From positions 1,841,001-1,905,000 of the forward strand of contig NZ_CP036433.1 of NCBI RefSeq assembly GCF_007751035.1: DNA of 64,000 nucleotides, written 5' to 3'. Below are positions 45,546-55,466 of the stretch, one piece after another. Within the stretch, counting starts at the first letter, position 1; each line of letters starts with the position of its first letter. The DNA comes from Lignipirellula cremea (GTDB lineage: Bacteria > Planctomycetota > Planctomycetia > Pirellulales > Pirellulaceae). Below the pieces are notes generated by a model. It searched no databases and was not told where the DNA came from. It saw only the letters and a program-made list of their open reading frames with translations. The translations under genes and the position numbers were made by a program.

Positions 45546-47171
45546 CTACTGCAGCCACGGCGGTTCCTGGCCGGCGGGCGGAAGTTCGATGACCTGGACG
45601 CTGTTGACGCCAGGTTCGGCGACCATTTCGTCCAGGGCTTCCTGCGGGGGCATGCTGTCCAGGTTGAGCACGCCGATCGCTTTGCCGCCGGGAGATTCGC
45701 CGGCGCGGCCGACCGCCATCTGGGCGATGTTGACGCTGTGCCGGCCCAAAGCGGTGCCGACACGACCGATGATGCCGGGCACGTCGTCGTGCGTGAAGAC
45801 GGCCAGGAACCCGTCCAGGTACGACTCCAGGCGGTAGTCGTTCAGCCGGATCAGACGGGGCATGTTGTTGCCGAACAGGGTCACGCCGGCGGTGTGCGTC
45901 TTGCCGTCGCCCGACACTTCGACCGTCATCGACGAGGTAAACGCGCCCATTTCACTTTGCGACTGGGCGACCAGTTTGGCCCCCCGTTCCCGCAGTAGGA
46001 CTTCGGCGTTGACGATGTTCGCTTCGTCGTCGAGCGCTTTTTCCAGCAGGCCGGCGCAGAAGGCCGAGGTGAGCAGCTTGGTGTCTTTCTGGGTGACTTC
46101 GCCGCGATAGTTGAGCGTGCAGCTGGAAAAGGCGCCGCCGTGCCACTGGGCCAGCAGCAGTCCCAGCCGATAGGCGGCGTTGATGAATCCACGCATGGAG
46201 GCGAGTGTTTTGGGGTCAATCGACGCGACGTTCACCGCATGGCGAATCTCGCCGGTGGTGAGGTAGTTGACCAGCAACTGGCAGGCTTCAATGGCGACCT
46301 GCGTCTGGGCTTCTTCGGTGCTGGCGCCCAGGTGGGGCGTGCAGGTGACGCCGGGCATGCCGAACAAGGGACTGTTGGTGCAGGGCTCTTCTTCAAACAC
46401 ATCAAGCGCCACGCCGGCCAGCTTGCCCGACTTGAGACCGGCGACCAGGGCCGCTTCGTTATAGATGCCGCCGCGGGCGCAGTTGATCAGCCGGGCGCCC
46501 GGTTTGATAATCTCCAGCGACTCCATGCTGATGAGGTCTTTGGTTTCCGTGCCGCCGGGCGTATGGACGGTCAGGTAATCGATCTGCTTGAGCAGGTCTT
46601 CGACCGAGTCGGCCTTTTCGATATGCAGTTCAGCCGCGCGTTCGGCGGTCAGAAACGGATCGAAGCCGATGACCTTCATTTGAAAGGCCTGCGCCCGTTT
46701 GGCCACTTCCACGCCGATGCGTCCCACGCCGACCACGCCCAGCGTTTTGCCGGCGAGCTGGGCGCCCATGTATTCTTTGCGATCCCAGCGGCCTTCGATC
46801 AGGCTCTGGTTGGCGGCGGCCACGTTCCGCGACAGGGCCAGCATCAGGGTAAAGGCGTGCTCCGCCGTGCTGATCGTATTACCGGTGGGGGTGTTCATCA
46901 CCACAATGCCGGCGCGGGTGGCGGCGTTCTTGTCGATGTTGTCGGTGCCGACGCCGGCGCGCACGATCGCTTTCAGGCGTTTGTTGCCGGCCATCGACTC
47001 GGCGGTGATCTTCACGCCGCTGCGGCAGACGGCGCCGTCAAATTCCGCCAATGCCTGGCGGAGGTCTTCGCCGGCCAGTTTGGTGCGGATCTCGTACTCA
47101 ATGCCGGGGGCGGCGTCGAGCAGATCTAGTCCGTCTTGGGAAATGGGGTCAAGCACAAGCACGCGAGGCAT
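45546..47171 (-). CDS. serA: D-3-phosphoglycerate dehydrogenase
   Basis: 541 residues, the long form with an intervening domain and a C-terminal ACT domain. Motifs are VGVGRIGVEVAKRAQAFQMK (NAD binding), LTVHTPGGTETKDLISMESL, GARLINCARGGIYNEAALVA (catalytic arginine), TCTPHLGASTEEAQTQVAIE (catalytic histidine), and at the end FTHDDVPGIIGRVGTALGRH with VNIAQMAVGR (ACT, serine feedback site). It oxidises 3-phosphoglycerate to 3-phosphohydroxypyruvate, the first step of serine synthesis. It lies 96 bases downstream of serC on the same strand. Confidence 0.97.
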   Translation of the reverse strand: MPRVLVLDPISQDGLDLLDAAPGIEYEIRTKLAGEDLRQALAEFDGAVCRSGVKITAESMAGNKRLKAIVRAGVGTDNIDKNAATRAGIVVMNTPTGNTISTAEHAFTLMLALSRNVAAANQSLIEGRWDRKEYMGAQLAGKTLGVVGVGRIGVEVAKRAQAFQMKVIGFDPFLTAERAAELHIEKADSVEDLLKQIDYLTVHTPGGTETKDLISMESLEIIKPGARLINCARGGIYNEAALVAGLKSGKLAGVALDVFEEEPCTNSPLFGMPGVTCTPHLGASTEEAQTQVAIEACQLLVNYLTTGEIRHAVNVASIDPKTLASMRGFINAAYRLGLLLAQWHGGAFSSCTLNYRGEVTQKDTKLLTSAFCAGLLEKALDDEANIVNAEVLLRERGAKLVAQSQSEMGAFTSSMTVEVSGDGKTHTAGVTLFGNNMPRLIRLNDYRLESYLDGFLAVFTHDDVPGIIGRVGTALGRHSVNIAQMAVGRAGESPGGKAIGVLNLDSMPPQEALDEMVAEPGVNSVQVIELPPAGQEPPWLQ

Positions 47172-47267
47172 AGCGACAGTCCGTAGGGATTTGTTCGAGG
47201 TGCGCGGCGGCCAGGAGAGACAGGGGATTCTCCCGGCGCGGCGGTGGAATGGGGAAAGGGGCGCCCT

Positions 47268-48365
47268 TTATCCGTTGCGCGAAGCAAAGTCCCGCATGAA
47301 CTGGGCGAGTGCTTCCACGCCTTCGACCGGCATGGCGTTATAGATCGAAGCGCGAATGCCGCCAACGCTGCGGTGGCCCTTCAGGCTGGCCAGTTGCTGT
47401 TTTTCCGACTCGTCGTTGAACGCTTTCTCCAGCGTTTCGTTCGGCAGCCGGAAGGTGACGTTCATCAGCGACCGGCAGTCGGGCTGGGCGTGCCCCTCGT
47501 AAAAGCCGTTGCTGTTGTCGATCACGTCGTACAGCATGGACGATTTCAGGCGGTTCCGCTCCAGCATTTTATCCAGGCCGCCGACTTCGTTCTTCAGCCA
47601 TTTGGCGACCAGGCCGACCACATAAATGCCAAAGGTCGGCGGGGTGTTCCAGAGCGAATCGTTCTCGGCGTGCAGTTTGAAATTCAGGTAGCCCGGCAGC
47701 TCATCGCGGCTGCGTTCCAGCAGGTCGTCGCGAATGATCAGGACCGTGACGCCGGCGGGACCGGCGTTCTTCTGGGCGCAGGCATAAAGGATACCGTACT
47801 GGTCGATCGGCAGCGGGCGGCACATGAAGTCCGACGACGCATCGCAGACAAGCGGGGCCTTGGTGACCGGTTCTGTGGGGAACTGCACGCCCTGGATCGT
47901 TTCGTTCGAGGCGTAATAGGCGTAGGCCGCATCGTCGTTCAGGGTGGCTTCGCCGGGCGCCGGGAGGCGGCTGTAGTTGTCCGCTTTGCCGTCCCAGGCG
48001 ACGTTGATCTTTCCTTCTTTTTCCGCTTCGGCCAGGGCGTATTTCGACCAGGAGCCGGTGATCAGGTAGTCGGCCGTCTGGTCTTTGCCCAGCAGGTTCA
48101 TCGGGATCATGGAGAACTGCAGCCGCGACCCGCCCTGCAGGAACAGGATTTTGTAGTTGCTGGGGATGCCCAATAGCTCGGTCAGATCGGCTTTGGCGGC
48201 CTCATGAATGGCGAGGAATTCTTTGCTGCGGTGGCTGATTTCCAGCAGGGAGCAACCCACTCCCGGGAGGGAGAGCATCTCGGCCTGGATTTGTTCCAGA
48301 ACGGGCTCCGGCAGAACCGCAGGACCGGCGGAAAAGTTAAACACACGCTGCACTTCAGTCGACAT
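47268..48365 (-). CDS. serC: Phosphoserine aminotransferase
   Basis: 365 residues from the ATG at 48365 (MSTEVQRVFNFSAGPAVLPE). Family motifs are PGVGCSLLEISHRSKEFLAI, LFLQGGSRLQFSMIPMNLLG, LVCDASSDFMCRPLPIDQYG (PLP-binding region with the lysine nearby at YACAQKNAGPAGVTV) and HRSVGGIRASIYNAMPVEGV near the end. It converts 3-phosphohydroxypyruvate and glutamate to phosphoserine, the step after SerA. The two genes form a likely serC-serA operon. Confidence 0.96.
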   Translation of the reverse strand: MSTEVQRVFNFSAGPAVLPEPVLEQIQAEMLSLPGVGCSLLEISHRSKEFLAIHEAAKADLTELLGIPSNYKILFLQGGSRLQFSMIPMNLLGKDQTADYLITGSWSKYALAEAEKEGKINVAWDGKADNYSRLPAPGEATLNDDAAYAYYASNETIQGVQFPTEPVTKAPLVCDASSDFMCRPLPIDQYGILYACAQKNAGPAGVTVLIIRDDLLERSRDELPGYLNFKLHAENDSLWNTPPTFGIYVVGLVAKWLKNEVGGLDKMLERNRLKSSMLYDVIDNSNGFYEGHAQPDCRSLMNVTFRLPNETLEKAFNDESEKQQLASLKGHRSVGGIRASIYNAMPVEGVEALAQFMRDFASRNG

Positions 48366-48802
48366 AACGCCATCCCAGACGTGGAAAGATAGAGGAACAG
48401 CTCCGATTCTAAGGTTTCGACCGCCAAGTGAGAAGGCGGCCCGATCGACGAAAAGGGCCCCCAGGTTGCTTCCCGCGCCGGTTCCGGCTGCCAGATAATC
48501 GCCCTGGCGCTGGCGGCCAGCGAAGCCGCATGTCGGCTTCCTGCAGGGGAGAACCACGGCTGGGGAAACATCGCGGGAACGATCTGGAAAATGGCAGAGC
48601 GAACGTTGGAGTCTACAATTTTCGTCCGGTTTCTGTGGAATTTAATATTTTCGCAATATCCGTAAATTACCCCCTCAGGGTTGTCCGCCGGGCCAGAGAA
48701 AGGGAATGAATACTCGTCGGCTTGAGAGCAGTTGCCTGTAAAAGTTGGCTCGATCGTCGGGCCCCACGCCATGAATGCTCTAAGCCCCTGGAGTAAATTC
48801 CT
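48366..48802. other. Divergent region before serC and the RTX-calpain gene
   Basis: Holds the starts of serC (left) and the RTX-calpain gene (right). An AT-rich stretch at about 48640-48670 (AATTTAATATTTTCGC) is the likely promoter area for one of them. No firm hexamer pair, hairpin or coding frame. Confidence 0.35.
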
Positions 48803-50554
48803 ATGAACGGTGCTCTTAATCAGGTTCGGTCGGCATTTCGAAACATCCTTAAAAATATGCAGAAGCCCGCCCGGGCGATTCGCCCTTACGAAAAGCGCTC
48901 GCCGCTGGGGGTGGAACCGCTGGAGGCTCGCGAGCTGTTTACGGTTTCTTCGGCCGGCATCAACAACGACAAAACGCTGGTGATCCGGGCCGACAGTTTC
49001 TCCACCTCGGCCGAGATCCGCCAGGTAGGCTCCAACCTGGTGCTCAAGGAAGGCTCCAAGAGCTGGTCGTTCGCTGCGAGCAAGGTCAACACGCTCCATT
49101 TCAGCGGCGGAGCCAGCAACGACAAGGTCATTAACTACACCAGCAAGAACTTCACCGCCTATGGCTATGGCGGGAACGATTACTTCTCCAGCCGTGGGTC
49201 GGGCGCCGATTACTTTGTCGGCGGCGACGGCAACGACAGCCTGTATGGCAACGACGGGAACGACAAGCTCTACGGCGGCGCCGGAAACGATCTCCTCAGC
49301 GGCGGCGCCGGCAATGATCTGGTCAGCGGGAACGACGGCAACGACGAAGTCTACGGCGGTCTCGGCAATGACATCCTGTACGGCGGCCTGGGCAACGACA
49401 TGCTCAGCGGCAACGAAGGGAACGACAAACTCTACGGCGACGCCGGCAACGATACGATGTACGGCGGCGACGGCGACGATTACCTGTGGGGGCAGGACGG
49501 CGACGACCTGCTGCTGGGCGGCAATGGGAACGACCAGCTGATGGGCGGCTACGGCAACGATCAACTCAACGGCGGCGCCGGAGCCGATAAAATGTGGGGC
49601 GAATACGGCAACGACGTCCTGATCGCCATCGACAACGGAACGACCGACTACGTCGAAGGCGGCAGCGGGGCGGATACGCTGTGGGTCGACAAAGGCTCCA
49701 GCCGCGATTCGGTCTACGGCCTGACGTCGAGCGATCAACTCCAGGAAGTAAAGAGCTTCGCCAACGGCGCCGACAAAACGCTCAACGGCGATCGCATCAC
49801 CGATCCCAAGGTCGCTGCGGCGGGAGAAAAGTACCGCACCTTCAGCGACAACCCGTTGTTCTCCACCAGCGGTCCCCAGACGACCGACGTCCGCCAGGGC
49901 TCGCTGGGCGACTGCTATCTGCTGGCCGGCCTGGGCGCCATCGCCAAGGACAGCCCCCAGGCAATCCGCAGCAGCGTTGTGGATTTCAACGACGGCACAT
50001 ATGGGGTGCGACTGGGCGACAAGTTCTACCGGGTCGACAACGATCTGGTCGTTAAAACTTCGACCAGCACGACGCCGGCCTACGCCAAACTGGGAGCCCA
50101 GAACAGCATGTGGGTGGCGGTCGTGGAGAAAGCGTACGCTCATTACCGCACTGGAGCCAATTCTTTCGCTTCGATCGAGGGAGGCTGGTCCGTGGAGCTG
50201 AACCGGGCGTTCGGATCCACGACGGCCGGCGCCAAGAGCATCCAGAGCTATACCAGCGCCACCGCGCTTGCGAACGATATCGCCAACCGCGTCAAAGCGG
50301 GCCAGGCGGTGACCATCGGCTTCACCGGCGAGAAGAAGGTCGGCAAAGGACCCGCTCCGATTATCACGGGCCATCAATACACCGTGATGTCGGTGAAGGT
50401 CGTCAACGGCGCCGTCGCCTCGATTACCTTGCGTAATCCGTGGGGGACCGACGGCGGCGGCTCGAAAGATTCCAACCCCAACGACGGCCTGATCACGGTC
50501 ACCCCGGCCCAGTTGCTGGCGTATGTGGGCAATGTGAACTGGGGCAAGGTGTAA
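48803..50554 (+). CDS. RTX-repeat protein with C-terminal calpain-type cysteine protease
   Basis: 583 residues. The N-terminus lacks a normal signal peptide and reads SPLGVEPLEARELFTVSSAG, the LEARELF-type stretch common at the start of planctomycete surface proteins. Residues about 140-275 hold some 15 nine-residue calcium-binding repeats (GNDKLYGGA, GNDLLSGGA, GNDEVYGGL, and so on). Residues about 360-583 form a papain-like domain of calpain type: QGSLGDCYLLAGLGAIAK with C371, GHQYTVMSV with H524 and RNPWG with N545, which are the three catalytic residues in calpain order. Expected to be surface-bound or secreted and calcium-dependent. Confidence 0.88.
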   Translation: MNGALNQVRSAFRNILKNMQKPARAIRPYEKRSPLGVEPLEARELFTVSSAGINNDKTLVIRADSFSTSAEIRQVGSNLVLKEGSKSWSFAASKVNTLHFSGGASNDKVINYTSKNFTAYGYGGNDYFSSRGSGADYFVGGDGNDSLYGNDGNDKLYGGAGNDLLSGGAGNDLVSGNDGNDEVYGGLGNDILYGGLGNDMLSGNEGNDKLYGDAGNDTMYGGDGDDYLWGQDGDDLLLGGNGNDQLMGGYGNDQLNGGAGADKMWGEYGNDVLIAIDNGTTDYVEGGSGADTLWVDKGSSRDSVYGLTSSDQLQEVKSFANGADKTLNGDRITDPKVAAAGEKYRTFSDNPLFSTSGPQTTDVRQGSLGDCYLLAGLGAIAKDSPQAIRSSVVDFNDGTYGVRLGDKFYRVDNDLVVKTSTSTTPAYAKLGAQNSMWVAVVEKAYAHYRTGANSFASIEGGWSVELNRAFGSTTAGAKSIQSYTSATALANDIANRVKAGQAVTIGFTGEKKVGKGPAPIITGHQYTVMSVKVVNGAVASITLRNPWGTDGGGSKDSNPNDGLITVTPAQLLAYVGNVNWGKV

Positions 50555-50643
50555 GCCGCAGCGTGCGACGGCCGGGACCGCAGCGTGCGGCCCGGTTTGG
50601 TGCTTTGTGGCGACTGCCGAAGAGGATGTGCGTCTGGCGAGGG

Positions 50644-52071
50644 TTAGTGCGGCTTGCCGACGGCGGCGGCGATCAGGTCGTAATCCTGGGCGGCGACGAC
50701 TTCGGCCGAGACAATGTCGCCCGGCTTGAGTCGCTGCTTTTTGGTGCCTGTCACGTAGGCCACGGAGTCGACATCGGGGGCGTCGGCCAGGGTGCGGCCG
50801 ATAAAGGCGAACTTCTGGCCGGGGGCTGGCTGGTCCAGGATGATCTCGATCTTTTTGCCGATCTGGCTTTGGGCGTGCTCAAAGGCAATCGGTTGCTGCA
50901 CCGCCATCAGGCGATCGCGGCGTTCGTTTTTGACTTCTTCCGGCAGGTGACCGTCGATCAAAGCGGCCGGCGTATCACCTTCCAGGGAGTAGGTGAACAC
51001 GCCCGCCCTTTCGAAACGTTGTTCGGCGACAAAGTCGACCAGCTCTTCAAACTGGGCGTCGGTTTCACCGGGGAAGCCGGTGATGAACGTGGTCCGCATG
51101 GTCAGGTTGGGGATGCCGCTGCGCAGTTTGACCAGCAAGCTCTCTGTCTCTTCGCGCGAGACGCGGCGGGACATGCGGCGGAGCATGGTGTTGTTGATAT
51201 GCTGCAGCGGCATGTCGAGGTACGGCAGAATCCGGCGGCTGCTGGCGATTGTTTCAATCAGGCGATCGTCGATATACATCGGATAAAAGTACATCAGGCG
51301 GATCCAGTCCAGGCCGTCGACTTTGTCGAGCTCGGCCAGCAGTTCCGTCAGACGCGGTTCGCCGTACAGGTCCATCCCGTAATAAGTGGTGTCCTGGGCG
51401 ACAATGATCAGCTCCCGCACGCCCGAATCGGCCAGTTGCCGGGCTTCGGCCAGGATCTCTTCCATCGGCTTGGTCGCGTGCTTGCCGCGCATTTTGGGGA
51501 TCGCACAAAAGGTGCACAGCCGATCGCAGCCTTCGGAAATTTTCAGATAGCTGAAATGCCGCGGGGTGATGCGCAGGCGATCGCGATCCGGCAGCGCCCG
51601 GATGGGGGCCGGTTTGAACACGCTGCGTTGTTCTTCGAGATTACCCAGCAGCCGGTCGGCGACCTTGGTGATTTCTTCGCGGCCGAACACGCCGACCAGG
51701 GCGTCGATTTCGGGCCGTTCTTCCAGCAGCGATTCTTTCTGGCGTTCGGCCAGGCAGCCGGAAACGATGACGCCTTTGATGCGGCCGTCTTTTTTCAGCT
51801 GGAGCATTTCGTCGACCGCGGCAAACGATTCGTCCCGCGCGCGTTCGATAAAACCGCACGTATTGACGACGACAAAATCCGAGCCGTCCGGATCCGCGAC
51901 CAGCTCGTAACCCTTGAGCTGCAGCAGTCCCAGCATCCGCTCGCTATCCACCAGGTTCTTGGGGCAGCCCAGGCTGACAAACGCGTAGCTGCCTTTGGAA
52001 GTCCCGTCCTGCGGGGCTCTGGGGGTCGGCTGGGGGGCCGGCGAGTCATCGATAATGGGAAGTAAAGTCAT
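50644..52071 (-). CDS. rimO: Ribosomal protein S12 methylthiotransferase
   Basis: 475 residues from the ATG at 52071. The N-terminal UPF0004 domain has the three cysteines in FVSLGCPKNLVDSERM, VVNTCGFIERARDES and VIVSGCLAERQKES; the radical-SAM domain has ISEGCDRLCTFCAIPKMRGK with C-x3-C-x2-C; the C-terminal TRAM domain is at residues about 400-475 (VDSVAYVTG... with VSAEVVAAQDYDLIA). SLGCPKN marks RimO rather than MiaB. It adds a methylthio group to S12 using two iron-sulfur clusters. The gene converges on the RTX-calpain gene. Confidence 0.96.
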   Translation of the reverse strand: MTLLPIIDDSPAPQPTPRAPQDGTSKGSYAFVSLGCPKNLVDSERMLGLLQLKGYELVADPDGSDFVVVNTCGFIERARDESFAAVDEMLQLKKDGRIKGVIVSGCLAERQKESLLEERPEIDALVGVFGREEITKVADRLLGNLEEQRSVFKPAPIRALPDRDRLRITPRHFSYLKISEGCDRLCTFCAIPKMRGKHATKPMEEILAEARQLADSGVRELIIVAQDTTYYGMDLYGEPRLTELLAELDKVDGLDWIRLMYFYPMYIDDRLIETIASSRRILPYLDMPLQHINNTMLRRMSRRVSREETESLLVKLRSGIPNLTMRTTFITGFPGETDAQFEELVDFVAEQRFERAGVFTYSLEGDTPAALIDGHLPEEVKNERRDRLMAVQQPIAFEHAQSQIGKKIEIILDQPAPGQKFAFIGRTLADAPDVDSVAYVTGTKKQRLKPGDIVSAEVVAAQDYDLIAAAVGKPH

Positions 52072-52793
52072 GCTCAGAAATTTACCAGGGGGTCTGGCGT
52101 TCAAACGACGCTCAGGGGGGGACGCTCAGGACTCGTCGAATCCAAGCGGGCGCCGCTCAAGAAAAGACGCGTATTCAGGCAGGAACGACCTGTCAGGACG
52201 GGGGCGGCCGCTGTGCCAGCCCTCCTCCCTCATGCTCCCGCCCGGGATTTTCCATCGCGAGAGGTCGAAACCAGACCTTCATTCTACTGGTCGAGGGCTG
52301 GTCGGCAATGGCTTTTGCCAGAACCAGTCCGCCGGCGTCGAACCGGGCCAAACCGATCGTTTTAACCAGCAAGCCTGTTAGCCGGAGTCTTTGCCGGATC
52401 CGGAACGCTGGCCAAACCTGCGCACCCCCTGGCGATCCGGCAAGGGCCAGATAGGGGGCGGCCGATCCCCGCGATAGCAGTTGATAGCGGATTTGATGGA
52501 TAAATGCGGCGAATCAACACGAACCTGGGCCGGACTCTTTTGCTCCTGAAGGGGATAAAGCAGGGCCGCCATGTCCGGTTTTCCGGCGATGGGCGACCTT
52601 TCCTGAATTTTCCTTCCCGCTCCATGCGATAGCCGGTTTGACCGCTCCCGTTGATGGTATCTGGCGCCCGACGTAAAATCATTCCCATTCTATGATTTAT
52701 CAACTCCCAGGCGCAGCCAGCCTTTCGATCGCGTCCACGCACTCGCGATCGAACAGACCAGCCACCTTCAACGCCTCGCAAGGATCCGTCTTT
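52072..52793. other. Intergenic region, nothing recognised
   Basis: A 720-bp gap between rimO (read leftwards) and the MBL hydrolase (read rightwards). Several open frames cross it but none has protein-like composition or a ribosome binding site. It must contain both promoters; AAGGA about 15 bases before the MBL start is that gene's ribosome binding site. Confidence 0.4.
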
Positions 52794-53579
52794 ATGTTGG
52801 AGCGGAAGCACCTCTTTCCCAACGTTATTGAATTAAACTTTCAGGCGGGCCATATCATCGGCTGCAACGTCTATTTGATTTACTCCAACGACGAATGGAT
52901 TTTGATTGATATTGGTTACGAAGACTCCGTCGAGGAGATCGTCGAACTGATTCGCTCAATGGACTTTCCCCTGTCGCAATGCAAAACGCTCGTCGCTACT
53001 CATGCCGATGTCGACCATATCCAGGGTCTGGCAAAAGCGAAGCAGGTGCTGCGGACGACGGTCACCGCCCATCCCAAAGCGGCCGGGCCGCTGGCGGTCG
53101 GCGACAAAATTCGCACCTTCGCTGAGATTGACGCACAAGATATCCACCTCGACATGCCGCCTGTCACGGTCGATCTGCTGATCGAAGACGGCGACACGCT
53201 GAAAGTGGGCGACCTGGAACTTGAGGTCTGGCTGACGCCCGGCCATACCGACAGCCAGCTGGCCTTTCGCATGGGCGACATTCTGTTCAGCGGCGACAAC
53301 ATTTACCGGGACGGCTGCGTGGGAGCGATCGACGCCCACCACGGCAGCGACCTGCCCGACTTTATCGCCTCCCTGCAGCGGATCAGGGCCAGCGATGTGA
53401 AATGGCTGCTCCCCAGCCATGGACCCATTTTCCGCAAAGAGAACGACCTGCTCGATCGGGCCATCGGACGCCTGGAAGGCTATTTGCACATGGCCGATTT
53501 CGGCACCTGCGCGATTGACTGGCCGCTGATGGACGAGTGGGAACACGAAATCGCCGAAGGAAAACGACCGACCGACTAG
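52794..53579 (+). CDS. MBL-fold metallo-hydrolase
   Basis: 261 residues from the ATG at 52794 ([20 protein letters not shown]); the frame is open back to 52692 but that part is not conserved-looking. The metal site reads [20 protein letters not shown] (H-A-D-V-D-H in place of the usual H-x-H-x-D-H), then [20 protein letters not shown] (third-position histidine), [14 protein letters not shown] (bridging aspartate) and LLPSHGPIF (last histidine). It should hydrolyse an ester or thioester using two metals. The Asp for His change in the first motif occurs in some MBL subgroups. Confidence 0.85.
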   Translation: MLERKHLFPNVIELNFQAGHIIGCNVYLIYSNDEWILIDIGYEDSVEEIVELIRSMDFPLSQCKTLVATHADVDHIQGLAKAKQVLRTTVTAHPKAAGPLAVGDKIRTFAEIDAQDIHLDMPPVTVDLLIEDGDTLKVGDLELEVWLTPGHTDSQLAFRMGDILFSGDNIYRDGCVGAIDAHHGSDLPDFIASLQRIRASDVKWLLPSHGPIFRKENDLLDRAIGRLEGYLHMADFGTCAIDWPLMDEWEHEIAEGKRPTD

Positions 53580-53877
53580 CAGTTCGCGGCCACGAAAATC
53601 CAGGTCCAATACAGGGAAAAGATGCGGGCGAAAGAAACGTGAGCGGATCGCCTTTTTCAAGATTCCCACCAGATTGGGCTGGTCAGCCGATTTCCACCTG
53701 AGAAGAATAACCAATAGCCGCTTTCCGGTGTGCGATGCCTGCTGGAAACGTCTGGCGGTTGCAGCCGGGTTGCGGCTGCGATAATTCAACACGAAGCCAC
53801 CCTCGGCGCTCCTGCGGGACGTCGGTCCTGCAGACTGCTTTCGCCGTCTGTTCCTTTTCTGGAGACACATACCCCCC

Positions 53878-55341
53878 GTGCATGAACTTGATCGATCGCA
53901 AAGCGTTCACAGCGAAGCTGCCATTCTGGTCCGCGTTACCTTGGAAGACGATCGCGTTCTGGGCGATCCGCTCGAGGAGCTGCAGGGATTGGCCGAAACG
54001 GCAGGCGCCGAGGTGGTCGGTCGCCTGGTCCAGCGACGCGGCAAACCCGACATGACGACCTACCTGGGCAAAGGGAAGGTCGAAGAACTCAAATTCCTGG
54101 TCGACGCCCACGACGCCGATCTGGTGGTGTTTGACAACGATCTGTCTCCCGCCCAGATCCGTAACCTGGAGCGAGCGCTCGAGGTCAAGGTGCTCGACCG
54201 CACCGAACTGATTCTCGATATTTTCGCCACGCACGCCCAGACCTTTGAGTCCCGCCTGGCCGTGGAGTTGGCGCAGCTGGAGTACTCGCTGCCTCGCCTG
54301 AAACGGATGTGGACGCACTTGTCGCGAATCAAGCATGGCGTCGGTATGCGCGGCCCGGGTGAAAAACAGCTGGAAGAGGATCGCCGCCTTGTTGAGAAGC
54401 GAATCTCCGATCTGAAACGAGAGCTCAAAACGATCGAGGATCGGAAAGAGCGGCAAGTGTCGGGCCGGCGGTCGCATCGCACGGTGTCGCTGGTCGGTTA
54501 CACCAACGCTGGCAAAAGCACGCTGATGAATCAGCTGACCGACGCCAAAGTGTTGGCGGAAGACAAGCTGTTCGCCACGCTCGATACCCGTACGCGTCGC
54601 TGGCAGTTGCCGAACTGGGGGCCCGTGCTGCTCAGCGACACGGTCGGTTTCATCCGCGACCTGCCGCACGCTTTGATCGCCAGCTTCAAGGCCACGCTGG
54701 AGGAAGCCCGCCAGGCGGACTTGCTGTTGCATGTGGCCGACGCCAGCAACCCGGCGGTCTACGACCAGATTGCGGCCGTTTACCTGGTGCTCAAAGAGAT
54801 GGGCATCGAGGAAAAAGATACGCTGCTGGTGCTGAACAAGATCGACCAGATCGAGAACCTGCAGCGGCTGGACGGCATTTTGAACCGCTATCCCAACGCC
54901 GTGCCGATTAGCGCCTTTACCGGCCTGGGGCTGGAGCGACTGGCGGGGCAGGTCAGCGATGCGCTCAGCCGCGGCTTTGTCGAAGTAGAGATTGAAACGG
55001 CCATCGACAACGGCAAGCTGCTGGCCTACCTGGCCGAGCATGGCGAGGTCTTCTCGCGGCGGTTCGACGACACGCACATGGTGATCCACTGTCGGCTGCC
55101 CGAGAAGAATCTGGGCCGGATCGATCCCAAAACGGTCGTCGTTCGCCCTTATGTGTCCGACGACGCGGAAGTCGAAGAAGACGACCCCGTGCTGGCCGAA
55201 CTGCTGGCGGCCGAACGGGCGCGAGCCGTGACAAACGAAGATGCGGCGGCGGAAGACGCCGTTCCGCAAGATACGGCAGAAGACGTCATGACGGACGAAG
55301 CGGACGCGGCCAATCCTGACCAGGACGAGCACGTCGCCTGA
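53878..55341 (+). CDS. hflX: GTPase HflX
   Basis: 487 residues from a GTG at 53878. The N-terminal HflX domain has GKPDMTTYLGKGKVEELKFL and LVVFDNDLSPAQIRNLERAL with VKVLDRTELILDIFA; the glycine-rich linker GMRGPGEKQLEEDRRLVEKR leads to the GTPase domain with VSLVGYTNAGKSTLMNQLTD (P-loop), SDTVGFIRDLPHALI (G3) and LVLNKIDQIENL (G4). The C-terminus is an acidic tail of about 50 residues beyond the usual end. HflX binds the 50S subunit and splits stalled ribosomes. Confidence 0.96.
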   Translation: MHELDRSQSVHSEAAILVRVTLEDDRVLGDPLEELQGLAETAGAEVVGRLVQRRGKPDMTTYLGKGKVEELKFLVDAHDADLVVFDNDLSPAQIRNLERALEVKVLDRTELILDIFATHAQTFESRLAVELAQLEYSLPRLKRMWTHLSRIKHGVGMRGPGEKQLEEDRRLVEKRISDLKRELKTIEDRKERQVSGRRSHRTVSLVGYTNAGKSTLMNQLTDAKVLAEDKLFATLDTRTRRWQLPNWGPVLLSDTVGFIRDLPHALIASFKATLEEARQADLLLHVADASNPAVYDQIAAVYLVLKEMGIEEKDTLLVLNKIDQIENLQRLDGILNRYPNAVPISAFTGLGLERLAGQVSDALSRGFVEVEIETAIDNGKLLAYLAEHGEVFSRRFDDTHMVIHCRLPEKNLGRIDPKTVVVRPYVSDDAEVEEDDPVLAELLAAERARAVTNEDAAAEDAVPQDTAEDVMTDEADAANPDQDEHVA

Positions 55342-55363
55342 GACGGCGAGTGCTCTCCGTAGT

Positions 55364-55451
55364 GGACCTGGCCACAACGCCTTCTTCAGCATCGAGCAGG
55401 AAGAGGGATCTGTGGCCAGGTCCCGCCGAGTGACGTCTTTCTGTCACTCGG
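55364..55451. terminator. Two hairpins between convergent hflX and asnS
   Basis: GGACCTGGCCACA at 55364-55376 pairs exactly with 55411-55423 (13 bp, 34-base loop). Directly after it CCGAGTGAC at 55426-55434 pairs exactly with 55443-55451 (9 bp, 8-base loop). Together they fill the 125-bp gap between the two stop codons and could end transcription from both sides, although neither has a T run. Confidence 0.55.
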
Positions 55452-55466
55452 CGTGAGCGGGCGTGC

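Noticed and set aside
49220-49640. The regular repeated DNA in the RTX region as a CRISPR or satellite array
   Set aside because: The period is 27 bases with codon-level variation and encodes GND nonapeptides, so it is a protein repeat.
48182-50377. A 731-codon open frame on the minus strand
   Set aside because: It runs opposite the RTX repeats and serC start. The valine/alanine-rich repeats in it are the mirror of the GND repeats on the plus strand, and the plus-strand gene has clear family motifs.
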